A DNA stretch of 62,394 bases from an uncultured Dysosmobacter sp. (GTDB taxonomy: Bacteria > Bacillota > Clostridia > Oscillospirales > Oscillospiraceae): NCBI RefSeq assembly GCF_947631165.1, contig NZ_CANRKH010000017.1, forward strand, positions 1 through 62,394. Reading direction: 5' to 3'. How positions within the stretch are numbered: the stretch's first letter is position 1; each line of letters opens with the position of its first letter. Shown one piece after another: positions 49,901-58,269 of the stretch. The translations under genes and the position numbers were made by a program. The notes under the pieces were generated by a model. That model was not told the origin of the DNA, did not search any database, and saw only the letters and a list, made by a program, of their open reading frames with translations.

Positions 49901-50681
49901 CGTATTCCCCGGCACCAACTGCGAGTACGACAGTGCCCGGGCCGCGGCCCGGGCGGGGCTGGTCCCGGAGATCCTGGTGCTGAACAATCAGTCCGCCCAA
50001 AGCGTGGCCGATTCTGCCGCCCGCTTTGCCAGGGCGGCCCGAGAGAGCCAGATCATTTTCATCCCCGGCGGCTTCTCCGGCGGCGACGAGCCGGACGGCT
50101 CCGGCAAGTTCATCACCGCTTTCTTCCACAATCCGGCGGTGAAGGACGCGACCCACGACCTGCTGAAAAACCGGGACGGATTGATGCTGGGCATCTGCAA
50201 CGGCTTCCAGGCCCTTATCAAGCTGGGTCTGGTGCCTTACGGCGAGATCATCGACACCGATGAGACCTGCCCCACTCTGAGCTATAACGTCATCGGCCGC
50301 CACCAGTCCAAGATCGTCCGCACCCGGATCGCCTCCAACCGCTCCCCCTGGCTGTCCCGCGTGCAGGTGGGCGACATTGTGAGCGTCCCCATCTCCCACG
50401 GCGAGGGCCGGTTCCTCTGCTCTCCCGAGCTGCTGGCAAAGCTTGCTGAAAACGGCCAGATCGCGACCCAGTATGTGGATCTCAGCGGCGCACCCACCAT
50501 GGATGTGGACTTCAATCCCAATGGCTCTGCCTGGGCGGTGGAGGGCATTCTCTCCCCCGATGGCCGGGTTTTGGGCAAAATGGGCCACTCCGAGCGGGTG
50601 GGGTCCGGCCTGTATCAAAACGTCCCCGGCAATTATGATCTGGGACTGTTTGATTCCGCCAGGGATTATTTTGCAATTTAA
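46980..50681 (+). CDS. purL: Phosphoribosylformylglycinamidine synthase PurL, single-chain type
   Basis: The 1233-residue enzyme converts FGAR to FGAM, with synthetase and glutaminase in one chain as in large PurL, so purS and purQ are not needed. Synthetase: ...[50 protein letters not shown]. The glutaminase domain begins near residue 965 ([25 protein letters not shown]) with [14 protein letters not shown], nucleophile Cys in [16 protein letters not shown], and a His-containing ISHGEGR. ATG 46980 follows the purD stop directly. Bases 49370-49745 are less GC-rich than the rest. Length matches the proteobacterial/clostridial long form (about 1230-1300). Confidence 0.96.
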   Translation: [1233 protein letters not shown]

Positions 50682-50684
50682 TTC

Positions 50685-50712
50685 TTGCTTTTCCGCGAAT
50701 CTGTGATATCCT
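50685..50712 (+). promoter_or_regulatory. Possible promoter before guaB
   Basis: TTGCTT (50685-50690), 16-bp spacer, TATCCT (50707-50712). It is moderately good and would let guaB be transcribed separately from the purine operon. Confidence 0.5.
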
Positions 50713-50742
50713 AGGAAAAATACTTTGAAATGAGGTGGCCGC

Positions 50743-52254
50743 ATGGCGTACTTTTTCAGTGAACCCTCCCATACCTTCAGCGAATATCTGCTGGTCCCCG
50801 GCTACTCCTCCTCCGAGTGCATCCCCGCCAACGTCTCTCTCAAGACCCCGGTGGTGAAGTTCAAGAAGGGCGAGGAGTGCCCCCTGACCATGAACGTCCC
50901 CATGGTCTCCGCCGTGATGCAGTCTGTGTCCGGCGAAAAAATGGGCATCGGCCTGGCCAAAGAGGGCGGCATCGCCTTCATCTATGTCTCCCAGCCCATT
51001 GACCAGCAGGCCGAGATGGTCCGCAAGGTCAAAAATTACAAGGCCGGCTTCGTGTCCAGCGACTCCAACCTCCGCATCGGGGACACGCTGGCAGACGTGC
51101 TGGCCCTGAAGGAGCGCACCGGCCACTCCACCATGGCCGTCACCGAGGACGGCACCGGTACCGGCAGACTGCTGGGCCTGGTGACCAGCCGGGACTACCG
51201 TGTCAGCCGCATGGACCCCGCAACCCCTGTGACGGATTTTATGACCCCCTTTGAGAAGCTGATCTACGCCCCTGAGGGCACCAGCCTGAAGGAGGCCAAC
51301 GACATCATCTGGGACCGGAAGCTCAACGCCCTGCCCATCGTCTCCAAGGACGGCCATCTGGTGAGCTTTGTGTTCCGCAAGGACTACGACTCCCACAAGG
51401 GCAATCCTCTGGAGCTGCTGGACGATCAGAAGCGCTATGTGGTGGGCGCGGGCATCAACACCCGGGACTACGCCCAGCGGGTCCCCGCCCTGGTGGAAGC
51501 CGGTGTAGACGTGCTGGTCATCGATTCCTCCGAGGGCTATTCCGAATGGCAGCTGCGGACCCTGCAATGGATCCGGGAGCGCTATGGCGACACCGTGAAG
51601 GTGGGCGCCGGCAACGTGGTGGACGGCGAGGGCTTCCGCTTCCTGGCGGACGCGGGGGCCGACTTCGTGAAGATCGGTATCGGCGGCGGCTCCATCTGCA
51701 TCACTCGGGAGACCAAGGGCATTGGCCGGGGCCAGGCCACCGCCGTCATCGACGTGGCGGCGGAGCGGGACAAGTACTTTGAAGAGACCGGCGTTTACGT
51801 TCCCATCTGCGCCGACGGCGGCATTGTGCAGGACTACCATATCACCCTGGCCCTGGCCATGGGCGCGGACTTCTGCATGCTGGGCCGCTACTTTTCCCGG
51901 TTCGATGAATCCCCTACCAACAAGATCCTCATCGGCGGCAGTTACATGAAGGAGTACTGGGGCGAGGGCAGCGCCCGCGCCCGGAACTGGCAGCGCTACG
52001 ACCTGGGCGGCGCGGCGAAGCTCTCCTTCGAGGAGGGCGTGGACTCCTATGTCCCCTACGCCGGCGCACTGACCGACGGCATGGCCACAACCCTGGCCAA
52101 GGTCCGCTCCACCATGTGCAACTGCGGTGCGCTGACCATCCCCGAGCTGCGGGAAAAGGCCAAGCTGACCCTGGTATCCGCTGTTTCCATCGTGGAAGGC
52201 GGCGCCCACGACGTGCTGCTGAAGGATACTACCAACGGCAATCAGCGCAGCTGA
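50743..52254 (+). CDS. guaB: IMP dehydrogenase
   Basis: The 503-residue enzyme oxidises IMP to XMP, the first step to GMP. The TIM barrel shows [12 protein letters not shown], the catalytic loop [12 protein letters not shown] with Cys for [13 protein letters not shown] and [14 protein letters not shown]. Two CBS domains sit near residues 95-230 ([44 protein letters not shown]). AAATGAGGTGG precedes the ATG. GuaB directly follows purL, so IMP made by the operon is turned towards guanine nucleotides. No guaA is present. Confidence 0.96.
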   Translation: MAYFFSEPSHTFSEYLLVPGYSSSECIPANVSLKTPVVKFKKGEECPLTMNVPMVSAVMQSVSGEKMGIGLAKEGGIAFIYVSQPIDQQAEMVRKVKNYKAGFVSSDSNLRIGDTLADVLALKERTGHSTMAVTEDGTGTGRLLGLVTSRDYRVSRMDPATPVTDFMTPFEKLIYAPEGTSLKEANDIIWDRKLNALPIVSKDGHLVSFVFRKDYDSHKGNPLELLDDQKRYVVGAGINTRDYAQRVPALVEAGVDVLVIDSSEGYSEWQLRTLQWIRERYGDTVKVGAGNVVDGEGFRFLADAGADFVKIGIGGGSICITRETKGIGRGQATAVIDVAAERDKYFEETGVYVPICADGGIVQDYHITLALAMGADFCMLGRYFSRFDESPTNKILIGGSYMKEYWGEGSARARNWQRYDLGGAAKLSFEEGVDSYVPYAGALTDGMATTLAKVRSTMCNCGALTIPELREKAKLTLVSAVSIVEGGAHDVLLKDTTNGNQRS

Positions 52255-52450
52255 TCCGAAGATATTTCCGGCACGCCGCCTTCCACTTCGCGCGGCAGCG
52301 CGTCCAAGCATTTTGCAATGCAAAATCTTGAACAGGACAGGCTTTGCCTGCCCCGTTCAGTTTCTATGCGGGGCCCCCATGCGCCCCCGGCACATGCCAG
52401 GGAACATCTGTTATAGCCCTATTGTTTATCATTTAACTTGCTAAAAGGGC

Positions 52451-52478
52451 TTGCTTTTTTACAGTAAAGTCTTATAAT
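52451..52478 (+). promoter_or_regulatory. Promoter of the ribokinase gene
   Basis: TTGCTT (52451-52456), 16-bp spacer, TATAAT (52473-52478). Upstream, 52255-52440 has hairpins (AGGCAGGC-like GACAGGC-TTTGCCTGCC...), otherwise nothing recognised. Confidence 0.72.
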
Positions 52479-52523
52479 AAGAACATTACTGAATCGGTTA
52501 CTTGCAATAGGAGTTATCGCGTC

Positions 52524-53522
52524 ATGCATAGAACACCTCGCATCTTAGTCGTCGGCAGTTTTGTCATGGATGTCATCGCCACCACGGAGCGGATCCCCAG
52601 GTCCGCCCAGACCGTATATGGGAAGTCCTTTCATATGGCCCCCGGAGGCAAGGGCGCCAATCAAGCCCTGCAATGCGCCCGCCTGGGAGCGGATGTGACC
52701 ATGATGGGCTGTGTAGGCGACGACCTCTTCGGAGAAAAGCTGGTGGAAACCCTCCGGACGGACGGCGTGGATACGAGCCATGTGGTGGTTCGCTCCGGCG
52801 TTTCTTCCGGTGTGGGCCATGTGACCCTGGAGGTATCGGAGCACTCCGCCCAAAATCGCATCATCGTCATTCCCGGCGCCAACCAGACCCTGACCACAGA
52901 GGAGGTCGCCTGGGTCCGGGATCAGATCGGCACATATGATATGGTCCTTCTGCAGCTGGAGGTGCCTCTCCCGGTGAACCGGGCGGTGGCCCGCTGGGCC
53001 AAGGAGGCAGGGGTACCCGTCATGCTGAATCCCGCCCCTGCCACGGACCTGGACGACGAGCTTTTGAGCTTGGTGACCTATCTGACCCCCAATGAGCAGG
53101 AGGCCTCCATGGAGACGGGCCTGCCCCTGGGCATGGATGAAAACGGCCCCCTGCGGGAGGATCTGCAAAAGATCGCCGCCGCTCTTTGGAGCAAGGGCGT
53201 GGAAAACGTCATCATCACACTGGGGGGCAGCGGCTCCGCCGTGGTGAAGGCGGATACCATCCAGTACATTCCCTGCGTCCACATGGACCATGTGGCGGAC
53301 CCCACCGCTGCGGGGGATTCCTTTGTGGGTGCCTTGTCTGTGGGGCTGACTGCCGGACTTTCCCAGGAAGCCGCGCTGGCCTTCGCCAGCCACACTGCCG
53401 CTATCACCGTGTCCCGAATGGGGGCGATGCCCTCCCTGCCCACGCTGAAAGAGGTCATCTCGCTGCTGAAGGAGCGGGATTACCGAGGCTTCGACCTGTC
53501 CGCACTGGATGTACTGCAATAA
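52524..53522 (+). CDS. Ribokinase-type PfkB sugar kinase
   Basis: The 332-residue protein phosphorylates ribose or a similar sugar. Signatures: APGGKGANQALQCARLGADVTMMGCVGDD, GANQTLT, NPAPA and the C-terminal ATP/catalytic motif DPTAAGDSFVGALSVGL with Asp as base. ATG 52524 has AATAGGAG upstream. There is no ribose transporter or regulator next to it; its own promoter and terminator make it a single-gene unit. Ribose specificity is inferred from overall family match only. Confidence 0.9.
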   Translation: MHRTPRILVVGSFVMDVIATTERIPRSAQTVYGKSFHMAPGGKGANQALQCARLGADVTMMGCVGDDLFGEKLVETLRTDGVDTSHVVVRSGVSSGVGHVTLEVSEHSAQNRIIVIPGANQTLTTEEVAWVRDQIGTYDMVLLQLEVPLPVNRAVARWAKEAGVPVMLNPAPATDLDDELLSLVTYLTPNEQEASMETGLPLGMDENGPLREDLQKIAAALWSKGVENVIITLGGSGSAVVKADTIQYIPCVHMDHVADPTAAGDSFVGALSVGLTAGLSQEAALAFASHTAAITVSRMGAMPSLPTLKEVISLLKERDYRGFDLSALDVLQ

Positions 53523-53526
53523 AGAG

Positions 53527-53560
53527 AACCGGCGCCGGGATCTCCCGGCGCCGGTTTTGT
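53527..53560 (+). terminator. Terminator after the ribokinase gene
   Basis: ACCGGCGCCGGG and CCCGGCGCCGGT around ATCT, followed by TTTT. Confidence 0.88.
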
Positions 53561-53637
53561 CAGAAATTTGCAAGAGTTTTGTCCACTATTTTGTCAGGAT
53601 CCTCTGCTACATTGGCTTTCAACAAAGGAGGGGGCTA

Positions 53638-53703
53638 GTGAACTATCAACAACTAAGCAAAAACGATTGCGGATACCGCCGGACCGTGGTATCCTGTGTA
53701 TGA
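53638..53703 (+). CDS. Possible 21-residue leader ORF
   Basis: GTG at 53638 follows AAAGGAGGGGG and opens a 21-codon frame (NYQQLSKNDCGYRR...) ending at TGA 53701-53703. It overlaps the promoter of the next gene, so it may not be real. No homology is claimed. Confidence 0.25.
   Translation: MNYQQLSKNDCGYRRTVVSCV
53667..53695 (+). promoter_or_regulatory. Promoter of the SGNH hydrolase gene
   Basis: TTGCGG (53667-53672), 17-bp spacer, TATCCT (53690-53695). Confidence 0.55.
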
Positions 53704-53713
53704 GGTGAACGGC

Positions 53714-54244
53714 ATGCGGATCCTGTGTTTCGGCGATTCCAATACCTATGGTTACGATCCCCGCTCCTATTTGGGAGACCGCTATCCGGCAGAGGTCCGT
53801 TGGCCGGACCGGCTGGCAAGGACTACCGGCTGGGAGATCTGCAATTTAGGACAGAACGGCCGGGAGATCCCCGACACGGCCCCGGCGTTTCCTCCCTACG
53901 ACCGGCTGGTGGTCATGCTGGGCAGCAACGACCTGCTGCGGCCAGGGGCCACCGCCGCCGGAGTGTCGGCCCGGATGGAACGGTTTTTACAGGGGCTGTC
54001 CCATGTTCTGCTGATCGCTCCGCCGCCCATGGCACCCGGAGCCTGGGTCACAGAAGAGCGGCTTTTAACGCAGTCCGCCGCCTTGGCGAGCTATTATGAG
54101 GACCTGGCCCGCCGTTTGGGCTGCGCCTTTGCCGATGCGGGCCAGTGGGGCGTGGAGCTGGCCTTTGACGGCATCCACTTTTCTGAGGCAGGACACCGGG
54201 CCTTTGCCAAAGCGCTCCAGCTCGTGCTGGGATCGCTGGGCTGA
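53714..54244 (+). CDS. SGNH/GDSL-family hydrolase
   Basis: The 176-residue enzyme is an SGNH-type esterase/lipase or carbohydrate esterase. Block I GDSNTYGYDP gives the nucleophile Ser, block II LGQNG, block III LGSNDLLRPGA, and block V DGIHFSEAGH the His/Asp pair. TGAGGTG precedes the ATG at 53714, chosen over 53696 by homology. It has no signal peptide, so it is probably cytoplasmic. Substrate unknown. Confidence 0.9.
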   Translation: MRILCFGDSNTYGYDPRSYLGDRYPAEVRWPDRLARTTGWEICNLGQNGREIPDTAPAFPPYDRLVVMLGSNDLLRPGATAAGVSARMERFLQGLSHVLLIAPPPMAPGAWVTEERLLTQSAALASYYEDLARRLGCAFADAGQWGVELAFDGIHFSEAGHRAFAKALQLVLGSLG

Positions 54245-54400
54245 AACGGGACCGTTGACATGCCATGGCGCGCCAACCCGGGCAAAGCGTCATGGGATCT
54301 CCCGCTCTTGGTCATACCGCCGGCATGTCTTGCCTTGGACAGATATACATGATACAATCAGAATAGAAAGGTCCAATTTGATAAAAGGGGGGCAAAGAAC

Positions 54401-54709
54401 ATGCAGGTCATTTTGGGATTGGGGATCTTATGGACACTGTATGGGATCGCGGGCATCGCGGGATTCCAGGTCATCGATGAAGCGTACAAGCACCGCGACT
54501 GGACTGCAGACTATATCCGCATGCGGGGAATCTCATGGCTGATGCTCGGGCTCCCGATGCTGCTCCTGTATTTGTTGGTAAGCGGCAGGGACCTCAACAG
54601 GCTCTTGATGTGCCTGCTGATCCTGTTGTGCGGGACCCCCTCGCTTATATACACCGTTGTGAAAGAACGCGCGTACAAGCGTCTGCTGAGGGAAGAAGCG
54701 GACTGCTGA
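54401..54709 (+). CDS. Small membrane protein of unknown function
   Basis: The 102-residue protein is not recognised. It starts with MQVILGLGILWTLYGIAGIAGFQVIDEAYKHRDW and has two to three likely membrane helices (residues 3-22, 46-63, 68-86). AAAGGGGGGC precedes the ATG. There is a terminator downstream (54838-54878) shared with the convergent gene. Confidence 0.68.
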   Translation: MQVILGLGILWTLYGIAGIAGFQVIDEAYKHRDWTADYIRMRGISWLMLGLPMLLLYLLVSGRDLNRLLMCLLILLCGTPSLIYTVVKERAYKRLLREEADC

Positions 54710-54837
54710 TCCCAGCTTGCCGAGAAGTCCTTCCCGAGAAGGGTCCACCTGTTCCCGTATTTGCCAAACGCTCTTCCAGTTCAACATTCGGTGATACCAA
54801 TCTGATTTAGCGCTTATAACAATCTTTTTCATCAATA

Positions 54838-54878
54838 TAAAAGCCCTTCCACGGTATTTTCCCGTGGAAGGGCTTTTC
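54838..54878. terminator. Bidirectional terminator
   Basis: AAAAGCCCTTCCACGG pairs with CCGTGGAAGGGCTTTT, flanked by A and T runs. It serves the convergent genes on both sides. Confidence 0.9.
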
Positions 54879-56222
54879 TTACAGCAGAACATCCACTGTC
54901 CCGATCCCATAATGGCAAAACAGAGCAAGAGCTTCCGGACCGATGACCTCGCCGGAGACGGCGATGGGGATGGCCGGAGGACAGGACACTGCCGGCGCGC
55001 CGCAGACCCGGCCCAGGGCCTGCTCCACAGAAACGGTCTCCTGGGGGGCAAACAGGGCACCCCGGACGGAGAGAACGCGTTCTCCCCTCGCCAGGGGCAG
55101 GACGGGACGGGGACCGCGGGGTTTCGGAGAAACGGAACGCAGCGCGTCCGCTATGAATTGGAACGCCTCCTCATCCGTGGCCCCGGAGGCCATCAGGACC
55201 ACATGGTCCTGGTCCATGTACTCCGGCTCCACGCCTCCCGTCCGCAGAATATCCGCCAGATCCAGGCCGTTCCAACCGCAGGCGGCGGCGTTGATGGTGA
55301 GCTTCAGCGGCTCATCCCCCGCCAGAGCCCAGCCCCAGACGGACAACTCGCGCTTCACTGCCGCCAGCCTCCCGGCGGCGGTTCGGATGCGCTCCGGTTC
55401 CTCCCCGGCCAAAGCCTGATTGCAGAGGTCCAGAGAAGCCAGCGTCAGATAAGAGGGGCTGGTGGACCCAAACAGGGCCAGCGCGGCCCTGGCGCACTCC
55501 GCAAAGGCCGCTGGAGCGCTTTTGGAAATGTGCAGATATGCGCCCCCCGTCAGGACAGGCAGGGTCTTGTGGGCGGAGTCACAGCACAGGTCCGCCCCTT
55601 GGTCCAGGGGGTGCCGGGAGGGCTGGAGAAAGCGGAGATAAGCCCCGTGGGCGTTGTCCACCAGCAGCAGGGTCCCCCGGCGATGGCAGACCTGTGCCAG
55701 GGCGGCGATATCTGCCATGCCGCCCAGGTAATCCGGGCTGGTGATGTAGACGGCGGCAGGAGGCGCGTCCAGTGCCGAAAGGGTCCGGTCCAGGCCCTCC
55801 GCCGTGATGGGACAGGCACAGAGGGAATCGGCTCCCTCCTCTTCCGGCCACAGCCAGACGGTCTCAAAGTCCAGCAGGGCGGCGGCGTAGACAAAGGTCT
55901 TGTGGACGTTCCGGGCGGCCGCGATGACCGGCGGCGTCCCGGCGGGGCGGTTCGTCAGAGCCAGGTGCAGCATGGCCCGGATGCACTGGCTGGATCCTTC
56001 GGTGGAGTAAAAGGTGGCCCTGGAGCCGAAGAGGGCGGCGGCATTCCTCTCGCTCTCTGCAATGATGCCCGATGCTTCGTAGAGGGAATCGGCCCCCAGG
56101 ACCTCGGTGATGTCCCACTTCTCACAGCCCAGAGGCCCCTTCCCCTTGTGTCCCGGCATGTGGAAGCGGGCCATGCCCTCGATCTGGTAGCCCCGCAGGA
56201 AATCGGCGATGGGGGTCGTCAT
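54879..56222 (-). CDS. Orn/Lys/Arg decarboxylase-family PLP enzyme
   Basis: The 447-residue protein belongs to the group III basic amino acid decarboxylase fold, without the N-terminal receiver-like wing: RFHMPGHKGKG, FGSRATFYSTEGSSQCIRAMLHLAL, VYITSPDYLGGMADIAAL, DNAHGAYL and the PLP lysine in DSAHKTLPVLTGGAYLH. Short members of this group occur in Firmicutes with uncertain substrate. The start overlaps the radical SAM stop by 4 bp (ATGA), so it is coupled to the SCIFF maturase. This arrangement hints at a link with the SCIFF peptide or is simply operon sharing. Confidence 0.9.
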   Translation of the reverse strand: MTTPIADFLRGYQIEGMARFHMPGHKGKGPLGCEKWDITEVLGADSLYEASGIIAESERNAAALFGSRATFYSTEGSSQCIRAMLHLALTNRPAGTPPVIAAARNVHKTFVYAAALLDFETVWLWPEEEGADSLCACPITAEGLDRTLSALDAPPAAVYITSPDYLGGMADIAALAQVCHRRGTLLLVDNAHGAYLRFLQPSRHPLDQGADLCCDSAHKTLPVLTGGAYLHISKSAPAAFAECARAALALFGSTSPSYLTLASLDLCNQALAGEEPERIRTAAGRLAAVKRELSVWGWALAGDEPLKLTINAAACGWNGLDLADILRTGGVEPEYMDQDHVVLMASGATDEEAFQFIADALRSVSPKPRGPRPVLPLARGERVLSVRGALFAPQETVSVEQALGRVCGAPAVSCPPAIPIAVSGEVIGPEALALFCHYGIGTVDVLL

Positions 56223-57601
56223 GCTTCTTCCGCCTCAGCGGCTTTCATCATAATGGCGCACTCGATCCGCTTGCGGAACAGCTCGCAGCCCGCCTCATAC
56301 ACGCCCCGGATGGAGCCGGTGGCGTGGTAGGCGTTGGCGGCACAGCCGCCGGAGCAATAGAACTTGGCCCAGCAGCCGGCGCACTCCGGCCGGGCATAGG
56401 CGTTGCAGGCCCGGAATTCCTCCCGCAGCGCCGTGTTGGTCACGCCGTTCCAGATGTCGCCCAGTTTGTACCGCTCCTCGCCCACGAACTGGTGGCAGGG
56501 GTACAGGTCGCCCCAGGGGGTCACCGCCATGTACTCCGTACCAGAGCCGCAGCCGGAGATGCGCTTGTAGATGCAGGGGCCGCCGGTCAGGTCCAACATG
56601 TAGTGGTAGAAGGTGATGGGCCTGCCCGCCTTTTCCCGACGGAGCATGTCCTTTGCCAGCAGCTCATACTGCTCTTTCACGATCTCCAGGTCCTCCGCTG
56701 TCAGGGCTGCCGGATCGTCCGGCGCACAGACCACTGGCTCCATGCTCAGCTCCGTGAAGCCCAAGTCGTCGGCCATGTGGAAGAGGTCTTTGGTGAATTC
56801 CGGGTTAGCGTGGGTAAAGGTCCCCCGCATGTAATAGTTTTTCCCGCCCCGGGCCGCCACCAGCTTCTGGAACTTGGGTACGATGCGGTCATAGCTGCCG
56901 TTTCCGGCGTAGTCCACCCGGGTGCGGTCGTTGATCTCCTTCCGCCCGTCCAGGGACAGCACCACATTGCTCATCTCCCGGTTGGCGAAGTCAATCACGT
57001 CATCGTCGATCAGCATGCCGTTGGTGGTCAGGGTGAAGCGAAAATTTTTGCCCCGCTCCTTTTCCACACTGCGGGCGTATCCCACCAGCTGCTTCACCAC
57101 GTCCCAGTTCATCAGCGGCTCGCCGCCGAAGAAGTCCACCTCCAGGTTCCGGCGGCTTCCGGAGTGGTCCATGAGGAAGTCCAGGGCCTGTTTGCCCACC
57201 TCAAAGCTCATCAGCGCCCGGTCGCCGTGGTATTTGCCCTGGCTGGCGAAGCAGTAGCCGCAGTTCAGGTTGCAGGTGTGGGCCACATGGAGGCACAGGG
57301 CCTTCACCACGTCGCCGGACCGCTCTTTGAAGGTGCCGGCCATGCCGGCGAAGGTATCCGGCGTGAAGAGCTTGCCCGCGTCCTTCAGCGCCTCCACATC
57401 GTCGATGCAGTCCCGCAGGTCCCGCTCCGTCACGTCGGGCCGGTCCGCGTATTTTTCCAGCATGGCCGTCACGATCTCGTCTGCCGCATGGCTCTCGAAC
57501 ATGGCGATGATGTCATAGGCCACCTCGTCCACCGCGTGGATGGAGCCGGAGCAAGTATCCAGCACGATGTTGTAGCCGTTCAATTGATACTGATGTACCA
57601 T
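56219..57601 (-). CDS. scfB: SCIFF (ranthipeptide) radical SAM maturase
   Basis: The 460-residue radical SAM enzyme forms thioether cross-links in the SCIFF peptide. The SAM cluster motif is CNLNCGYCFA. The C-terminal SPASM-type Cys cluster is visible (CIYKRISGCGSGTEYMAV, YPCHQFVGEE, CNAYARPECAGCWAKFYCSGGCAANA). The N-terminal RRE-like peptide-binding part (residues 1-90) begins MVHQYQLNGYNIVLDTCSGSIHAVDEVAYD. It follows the SCIFF gene at 57673 after a hairpin, so both are likely one transcription unit with read-through control. The name scfB is used in the family. Confidence 0.94.
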   Translation of the reverse strand: MVHQYQLNGYNIVLDTCSGSIHAVDEVAYDIIAMFESHAADEIVTAMLEKYADRPDVTERDLRDCIDDVEALKDAGKLFTPDTFAGMAGTFKERSGDVVKALCLHVAHTCNLNCGYCFASQGKYHGDRALMSFEVGKQALDFLMDHSGSRRNLEVDFFGGEPLMNWDVVKQLVGYARSVEKERGKNFRFTLTTNGMLIDDDVIDFANREMSNVVLSLDGRKEINDRTRVDYAGNGSYDRIVPKFQKLVAARGGKNYYMRGTFTHANPEFTKDLFHMADDLGFTELSMEPVVCAPDDPAALTAEDLEIVKEQYELLAKDMLRREKAGRPITFYHYMLDLTGGPCIYKRISGCGSGTEYMAVTPWGDLYPCHQFVGEERYKLGDIWNGVTNTALREEFRACNAYARPECAGCWAKFYCSGGCAANAYHATGSIRGVYEAGCELFRKRIECAIMMKAAEAEEA

Positions 57602-57628
57602 AAAAGGGTCCTCCCTATTCGTGCATAA

Positions 57629-57663
57629 AAAGTGCCGCCTAGTCAGGCGGCAGCTTTTTGATC
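57629..57663 (-). terminator. Attenuator/terminator between SCIFF peptide and maturase genes
   Basis: On the minus strand AGCTGCCGCCT pairs with AGGCGGC around GACT, then ACTTTTTATG. Partial termination would make more precursor than enzyme. Confidence 0.82.
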
Positions 57664-57672
57664 GGCGATCAC

Positions 57673-57819
57673 TTACTTGTCAGCGTTCTCGCACTTCTGG
57701 TTGGCAACGCCGCAGCTGGTCTTGCAGGCAGACTGGCAGGAGGTCTGGCACTCGCCGCAGCCGCCATGCTTGGCGCTCTCGCACAGAGAACGGGTCTCAA
57801 GAGTCTTGATTCTTTCCAT
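57673..57819 (-). CDS. scfA: SCIFF ranthipeptide precursor
   Basis: The 48-residue peptide has the SCIFF pattern: six Cys in the C-terminal half (GGCGECQTSCQSACKTSC...QKC) after MERIKTLETRSLCESAKH. Standard SCIFF has six Cys; this one has a seventh at position 13. The maturase next to it forms thioether links between Cys and acceptor residues. GGAGAG precedes the ATG at 57819, and a clear promoter lies upstream at 57894-57922. Confidence 0.94.
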   Translation of the reverse strand: MERIKTLETRSLCESAKHGGCGECQTSCQSACKTSCGVANQKCENADK

Positions 57820-57893
57820 GATGTATCTCTCCATTCTGTCAGATTTCACGTCTGTTCTGGCCGTTCCAAGGGACGGCTTGATGTTCGGGTAAA

Positions 57894-57922
57894 ATTTTAG
57901 CATAGATAGGTAGTAAAGTCAA
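57894..57922 (-). promoter_or_regulatory. Promoter of the SCIFF peptide gene
   Basis: On the minus strand TTGACT (57922-57917), 17-bp spacer, TAAAAT (57899-57894). Confidence 0.78.
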
Positions 57923-58062
57923 GGGATTGCGGGCGGAGTTCCGATATGTGCTGCTGAATGACAGCTTTGCCTATTTTACCAACATACCTTGAAGGAACTC
58001 CCATCCCCATGGTATTATAATGGGGACAATCCATAGGGCGGCAAAGCCGGGGAGGATTCAGA

Positions 58063-58269
58063 ATGATAGACCTGCACGCAATCTGGAACGTCCTTTTATT
58101 TTTGCTTATCCTATATTCTCCAGGGTTGATCTGCGGGACTCGTTTTATAAAGGCCGCCGTCAAAAGAGAGAAATCCCGCATGGTTTTGATGGGGATCCTA
58201 ACGGTGGCTTTCACTGCCGCCAGTTCCTTTATCCTTTATACTGTTGTGGATTTTATGCTGAACTTTTAA
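58063..58269 (+). CDS. Small membrane protein of unknown function
   Basis: The 68-residue frame codes for two likely membrane helices (WNVLLFLLILYSPGLI and MGILTVAFTAASSFILYTVVDF) and a short charged middle (KREKSR). GGGGAGG lies eight bases before the ATG, which favours a real gene. It overlaps the converging CYTH-type gene end by 4 bp. No family is recognised. Confidence 0.6.
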   Translation: MIDLHAIWNVLLFLLILYSPGLICGTRFIKAAVKREKSRMVLMGILTVAFTAASSFILYTVVDFMLNF

